From Phycisphaerae bacterium (lineage in GTDB: Bacteria > Planctomycetota > Phycisphaerae > UBA1845 > Fen-1342): DNA of 6,617 bases. The notes beneath the pieces are model-generated. The model searched no databases, was not told where the DNA came from, and saw only the letters and a list, made by a program, of their open reading frames with translations. The stretch's first letter is position 1. Every line of letters starts with the position of its first letter. Where the stretch lies: NCBI GenBank assembly GCA_020058145.1, contig JAGVEP010000270.1, forward strand, positions 1 through 6,617. The letters are read 5' to 3'. This document shows positions 4,018 through 6,617 of this stretch, in pieces. The position numbers were made by a program, and so were the translations under genes.

Positions 4018-5550
4018 ATGCGATCGGTGCAAGGAGTCTGGCAAGCGCTGGTTCTCGCCGCCGGCCTGCTGCCCGCGAGCTGCGCCCCGATCAATCACGC
4101 CCCGGAGTTGCAACAGGCGGCCCAGGACCTGGAGCAGGCCACCGGCGTGAAACCCGCGTGGTCCGAACAGTTTGAGCCCCGCGAGCTCGAACCGGGTGCA
4201 AACGAAACCGTCGCCTTGGATCAGGTCGTCGAGCTGACCCTAGTGAACAACCGTGCCTTGCGGGCCGACCTCGAAGCTATCGGCCAGGCGAAGGCCGAGC
4301 TGGTCCAGGCCGGTTTGCTGCCCAACCCCATGCTCTCGCTGATGTTGCGTTTTCCCGAGACCGGCGGCCGGGCCATGTTCGATTTCGGGCTCGTGCAGGA
4401 CCTCGCCGGCCTGTGGCTGATCCCCAGCAAGAAGCAGGCCGCCCAAGCCATGCTCCAGCAACGGCTGTTGTCCTTCACCGACAGTGCCGTTGCGCTGGTC
4501 GCCGAAGCCAAGACCGCTTACCGCATGCTCCAGTACCTGGCCCGGGCGCTCGAATATCAGCAGCAAGACCGCGAAATTTTGCGGCAAGCCACTGAAGTGG
4601 CCGAGACGCGCCTGCGGGCCGGCAGCGCCGCGCAACTCGATCTCAACTTGCTGCAAGGCCGCTACCTCGAAGCCGAAATCGAGCTCGTTCAGCTTCGCAG
4701 CGAGTTCCGCACGACGCAGCAGATGCTCTTGCGGCTCATGGGCGTGGCCCGTGCGCCCGACACCTGGCAGTGCGAGCCGCTCGACCTGGCCACCCCGCCG
4801 CAGCGGCTGCCCGGCGTCGAGGAGGACTTCATCGAAATCGCGATCGCACGCCGACTGGACGTCCAGGCCGCCTATTGGGAGCTCGAATCCGCCGCCGCCG
4901 AGTTCGCAAAGGAGAAACTGCGGCTGATTCAGGGGCTCGGCATTGGCATCGCCGGCCTGCGTACCGAACAGACCGCGCAGCCCGGCCGGAACATCCTCGC
5001 GGACACCGTGCGCTCCTCGGTGGCCGCGGGACGCCTGATGCCGCCGGAGATACAGTCGCGCCGTGAGCGGCGTCTGATGCGCCGCCAGGAGCTGGACTTC
5101 CTGCTCGGTCCCTCCCTGGATCTGTCGCTGCCGATTTTCGACCAGAATCAGGCCCAGGTCGCCAAAGCCCACTACCGGGCGCGCGAACTGCGGCGGCGCT
5201 ACGAAGAGGCCGAGCAACGGGTCATCGAAGGTGTCCGCGCCGCGCTCACTCAACGCCGCCTGGCCGAAGATCGGGCACGGCTTTACCAGGAATCGCTCCT
5301 CCCGCTGCTGGAATCGAACTTGCAGCTCGCCCAGACGGCCTACCAGGCCGGCAAGGAGCCGATTCTGACCGTGCTGGTGGCACAACAGGACTTGATTCGC
5401 GCACGGCTGGGCTACGCCGCCGCCGTGCGCGACCTGGCGAGCACGGCAGCGAACCTGGAGCGCCAGCTCGCGGGCCGAATTCCAGAATTCTCCCAGCCGC
5501 CGACGACGCAGCCGGTGGAGACAGACGCGTTGCCGCCATCCATCGAATAA
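4018..5550 (+). CDS. TolC/CzcC-family outer membrane efflux protein (OMF), probable lipoprotein
   Basis: 510 residues from this start; typical OMF size. Outer membrane factors form trimeric barrel-and-coiled-coil ducts for export across the periplasm and outer membrane. The family pattern appears twice. Repeat 1 starts near 68 (DQVVELTLVNNRALRADLEA) with the helix QAGLLPNPML. Repeat 2 starts near 270 (DFIEIAIARRLDVQAAYWEL), then GPSLDLSLPIFDQNQAQVAK (364-383) and TAYQAGKEPILTVLVAQQDL near the end. Long Ala/Glu/Arg/Leu helices are typical. The N-terminus MRSVQG, a hydrophobic stretch and LLPASC22 resemble a lipoprotein signal, with an atypical Pro at -3. ATG 4018 is chosen because it gives a short signal peptide. 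An in-frame ATG at 3961 (529 residues) overlaps the purQ stop as ATGA but would put 19 polar residues before the signal. Residues 319-359 form a charged, Arg-rich insert in repeat 2. Substrate unknown; a metal or drug cannot be assigned. Confidence 0.9.
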   Translation: MRSVQGVWQALVLAAGLLPASCAPINHAPELQQAAQDLEQATGVKPAWSEQFEPRELEPGANETVALDQVVELTLVNNRALRADLEAIGQAKAELVQAGLLPNPMLSLMLRFPETGGRAMFDFGLVQDLAGLWLIPSKKQAAQAMLQQRLLSFTDSAVALVAEAKTAYRMLQYLARALEYQQQDREILRQATEVAETRLRAGSAAQLDLNLLQGRYLEAEIELVQLRSEFRTTQQMLLRLMGVARAPDTWQCEPLDLATPPQRLPGVEEDFIEIAIARRLDVQAAYWELESAAAEFAKEKLRLIQGLGIGIAGLRTEQTAQPGRNILADTVRSSVAAGRLMPPEIQSRRERRLMRRQELDFLLGPSLDLSLPIFDQNQAQVAKAHYRARELRRRYEEAEQRVIEGVRAALTQRRLAEDRARLYQESLLPLLESNLQLAQTAYQAGKEPILTVLVAQQDLIRARLGYAAAVRDLASTAANLERQLAGRIPEFSQPPTTQPVETDALPPSIE

Positions 5551-5560
5551 CCTCTTGCGC

Positions 5561-5568
5561 AAAGAAGG
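5561..5568 (+). promoter_or_regulatory. Ribosome-binding site of the small lipoprotein gene
   Basis: The AAAGAAGG purine run lies 7 bases before GTG 5576. It fixes this start over the TTG at 5555. Confidence 0.6.
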
Positions 5569-5575
5569 TGTCGCC

Positions 5576-5758
5576 GTGAGATTCCCCTGTTTGCGTGCCC
5601 GAACGGCGTGCTATTTGCTGGTGCCAACCGTCGTCTGCCTGCTGATCGGCTGCGATGCGGCGGCTGTGGACGCTGAGCAAATCAGCGCGCTGGGCGATCA
5701 AGCCAGCATGTTCTTGCAGGCGCTGCTGCGCGAACTTCTGGCCGCCTTTCTCTTCTAG
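5576..5758 (+). CDS. Small predicted lipoprotein of unknown function
   Basis: 60 residues from GTG 5576. The N-terminus is basic (MRFPCLRARTACY), followed by the hydrophobic stretch LLVPTVVCLLIG and Cys26 in a good lipobox (LIGC). The mature part would be only 35 residues: acidic and Asp/Glu-containing at first, then a hydrophobic helix FLQALLRELLAAFLF that could be amphipathic or membrane-associated. The start is supported by AAAGAAGG ending 7 bases before the GTG, the clearest ribosome-binding site on this strand. An in-frame TTG at 5555 would add seven residues but lies before the ribosome-binding site. The gene starts 25 bases after the efflux gene and is followed by a transporter permease, so it may be an accessory of that envelope cluster. 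No known family is recognised; the small size also makes homology detection difficult. Confidence 0.7.
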   Translation: MRFPCLRARTACYLLVPTVVCLLIGCDAAAVDAEQISALGDQASMFLQALLRELLAAFLF

Positions 5759-5863
5759 CACCGAAGCCGTACCGCCCCCCACCCAGCCCTGGCGCCCGGA
5801 GCGATACCGGCAGCGCTGTGCCGGCGCGCGGCTGCGGTGTATCGTCCCCGGTTGGTGCGGCCA

Positions 5864-6617
5864 ATGGGTAGTTGGCGTCTCTTGCAACACGGCTGGGTTA
5901 CGCTATCTGCTGGCGGGTTCCACGCGCTGGCGCTGCTCGCGGCCGTCGCCGTTCCGCTCTATGCGGTCGCGGACGCCGTCCGCACGCTGGTCGATTCGAC
6001 GGGTGCCGAAAACCTGCGTGTGTTCGCTGACCTGGTTCGCTGGCGTGTGCTCTTGAGCAACACCGCGGTCGTCTGCGCCGCCGCCGTGCTGACCGCCCTC
6101 GTGGTGGGCGGCTCGCTGACTCTGCTGGTAACACGCACGAACCTGCCCGGCCGTCGGCTGCTGACCGGCGCGGCCCTGCTCGCGGCCTGCGTGCCCGTCT
6201 ATGTCAGCATGGTGGCCCTGTTCGGCTTCCTCCCGGCCTATCGGCTCGCCGGCTCAGCCAGCGCCTGTGGCGTGATCTACGGCCTCGTGTACACACCCCT
6301 GGCCGGCCTCCTGCTCGGAGCCGCATTCCGCGCCGCGGACCGAGAATTGGAAGAACAGGCCTTGCTCGATGCGCCGGTCCGGCGTGTGCTGCGGCGCATC
6401 ACGCTGCCGCGGGCGTCCTGGGCCGTCGTCGCCACCGGCATGGTGGTCTTGCTGCTCGTGGCGACGGACTTCAGCATCACCGACCTGCTCAGCGTGCGCA
6501 CCTTCGCGGAAGAGGTCTACACGCAATTCGCGCTCGATCGCCGGCACGCCGGGCCGCTGTTGACCGGTGCCCCCGTGCTGGTTGTGTTGGCGGCACTGCT
6601 CGTAGCGGTCGCGCGGC
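5864..6617 (+). CDS. ABC transporter permease, FbpB/MetI type (3'-truncated by window edge)
   Basis: 251 residues are visible and the frame is open at the window edge. Several hydrophobic membrane segments are seen: FHALALLAAVAVPLYAVADA, TAVVCAAAVLTALVVGGSLT, LLAACVPVYVSMVALFGFLP, GVIYGLVYTPLAGLLLGAAF, VVATGMVVLLLV and a last one near the edge. Between TM segments is the cytoplasmic EAA-type loop ELEEQALLDAPVRRVLRRIT followed by LP. It keeps the E-(x)16-I-x-LP spacing of MetI permeases, although the usual Gly is Asp here. TDFSITDLL and RTFAEEVYTQF fit iron(III)-type FbpB permeases, which are often about 500 residues with two such modules, so about half is missing. Import of ferric iron or a similar small solute is the family role; the substrate is not shown. 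ATG 5864 has no clear ribosome-binding site; in-frame GTGs at 5855 and 5837 are alternatives. Binding protein and ATPase genes would be expected outside the window. Confidence 0.85.
   Translation, partial: MGSWRLLQHGWVTLSAGGFHALALLAAVAVPLYAVADAVRTLVDSTGAENLRVFADLVRWRVLLSNTAVVCAAAVLTALVVGGSLTLLVTRTNLPGRRLLTGAALLAACVPVYVSMVALFGFLPAYRLAGSASACGVIYGLVYTPLAGLLLGAAFRAADRELEEQALLDAPVRRVLRRITLPRASWAVVATGMVVLLLVATDFSITDLLSVRTFAEEVYTQFALDRRHAGPLLTGAPVLVVLAALLVAVAR

Noticed and set aside
4240..5562. 440-codon - strand open frame opposite the efflux gene
   Set aside because: A mirror of the + strand TolC-type gene, which has clear family motifs; the - strand translation is Gly/Arg/Gln-rich and matches nothing.
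5246..5890. - strand open frame of 214 codons opposite the efflux gene end and the lipoprotein
   Set aside because: Low-complexity Arg/Ala/Pro translation; the + strand carries a ribosome-binding site, a lipobox and conserved OMF sequence.

Overview
The window is GC-rich and reads as a stretch of bacterial chromosome, most likely from a planctomycete-like (Planctomycetota) lineage. That placement is an inference. It rests on a DUF6941-type protein next to a toxin-antitoxin pair, GC-rich palindromic intergenic repeats, a TlyA-like methyltransferase without an S4 domain, weak or absent ribosome-binding sites before several genes, and a tRNA without an encoded CCA. No single marker settles it.

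Left part (1-1550, + strand): the C-terminal end of an unrecognised protein (2-334). Then a GC-rich repeat region with three tandem 35-bp units and two perfect palindromes (365-525), followed by a short TlyA/FtsJ-type RNA 2'-O-methyltransferase (617-1183). After it lies a gene-poor stretch (1184-1550) with what look like two protein remnants in different frames, probably a decayed gene.

Middle (1551-2602, - strand): a compact three-gene operon of a DUF6941-like protein, a small acidic antitoxin and a PemK/MazF-type toxin. Both junctions are 4-base ATGA overlaps. A good sigma70-like promoter (TTGAGC, 18 nt, TATAAT) lies upstream, and its predicted leader contains an inverted repeat. A gene-free stretch follows (2603-2930). 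Next come a tRNA-Lys(CUU) on the - strand (2979-3051), its likely promoter (3087-3114) and a likely terminator (2919-2971).

Right part (3179-6617, + strand): purQ (glutaminase subunit of FGAM synthase), a TolC/CzcC-type outer-membrane efflux protein whose longest reading frame overlaps purQ by ATGA, a 60-residue predicted lipoprotein, and the N-terminal half of an FbpB/MetI-type ABC transporter permease that runs off the window. The last three form an envelope or transport cluster. purQ is a purine-synthesis gene that happens to lie immediately upstream and may share its transcript.

The most interesting part is the DUF6941-antitoxin-toxin operon, followed by the repeat region, the two-frame remnant and the small lipoprotein between the efflux protein and the permease.
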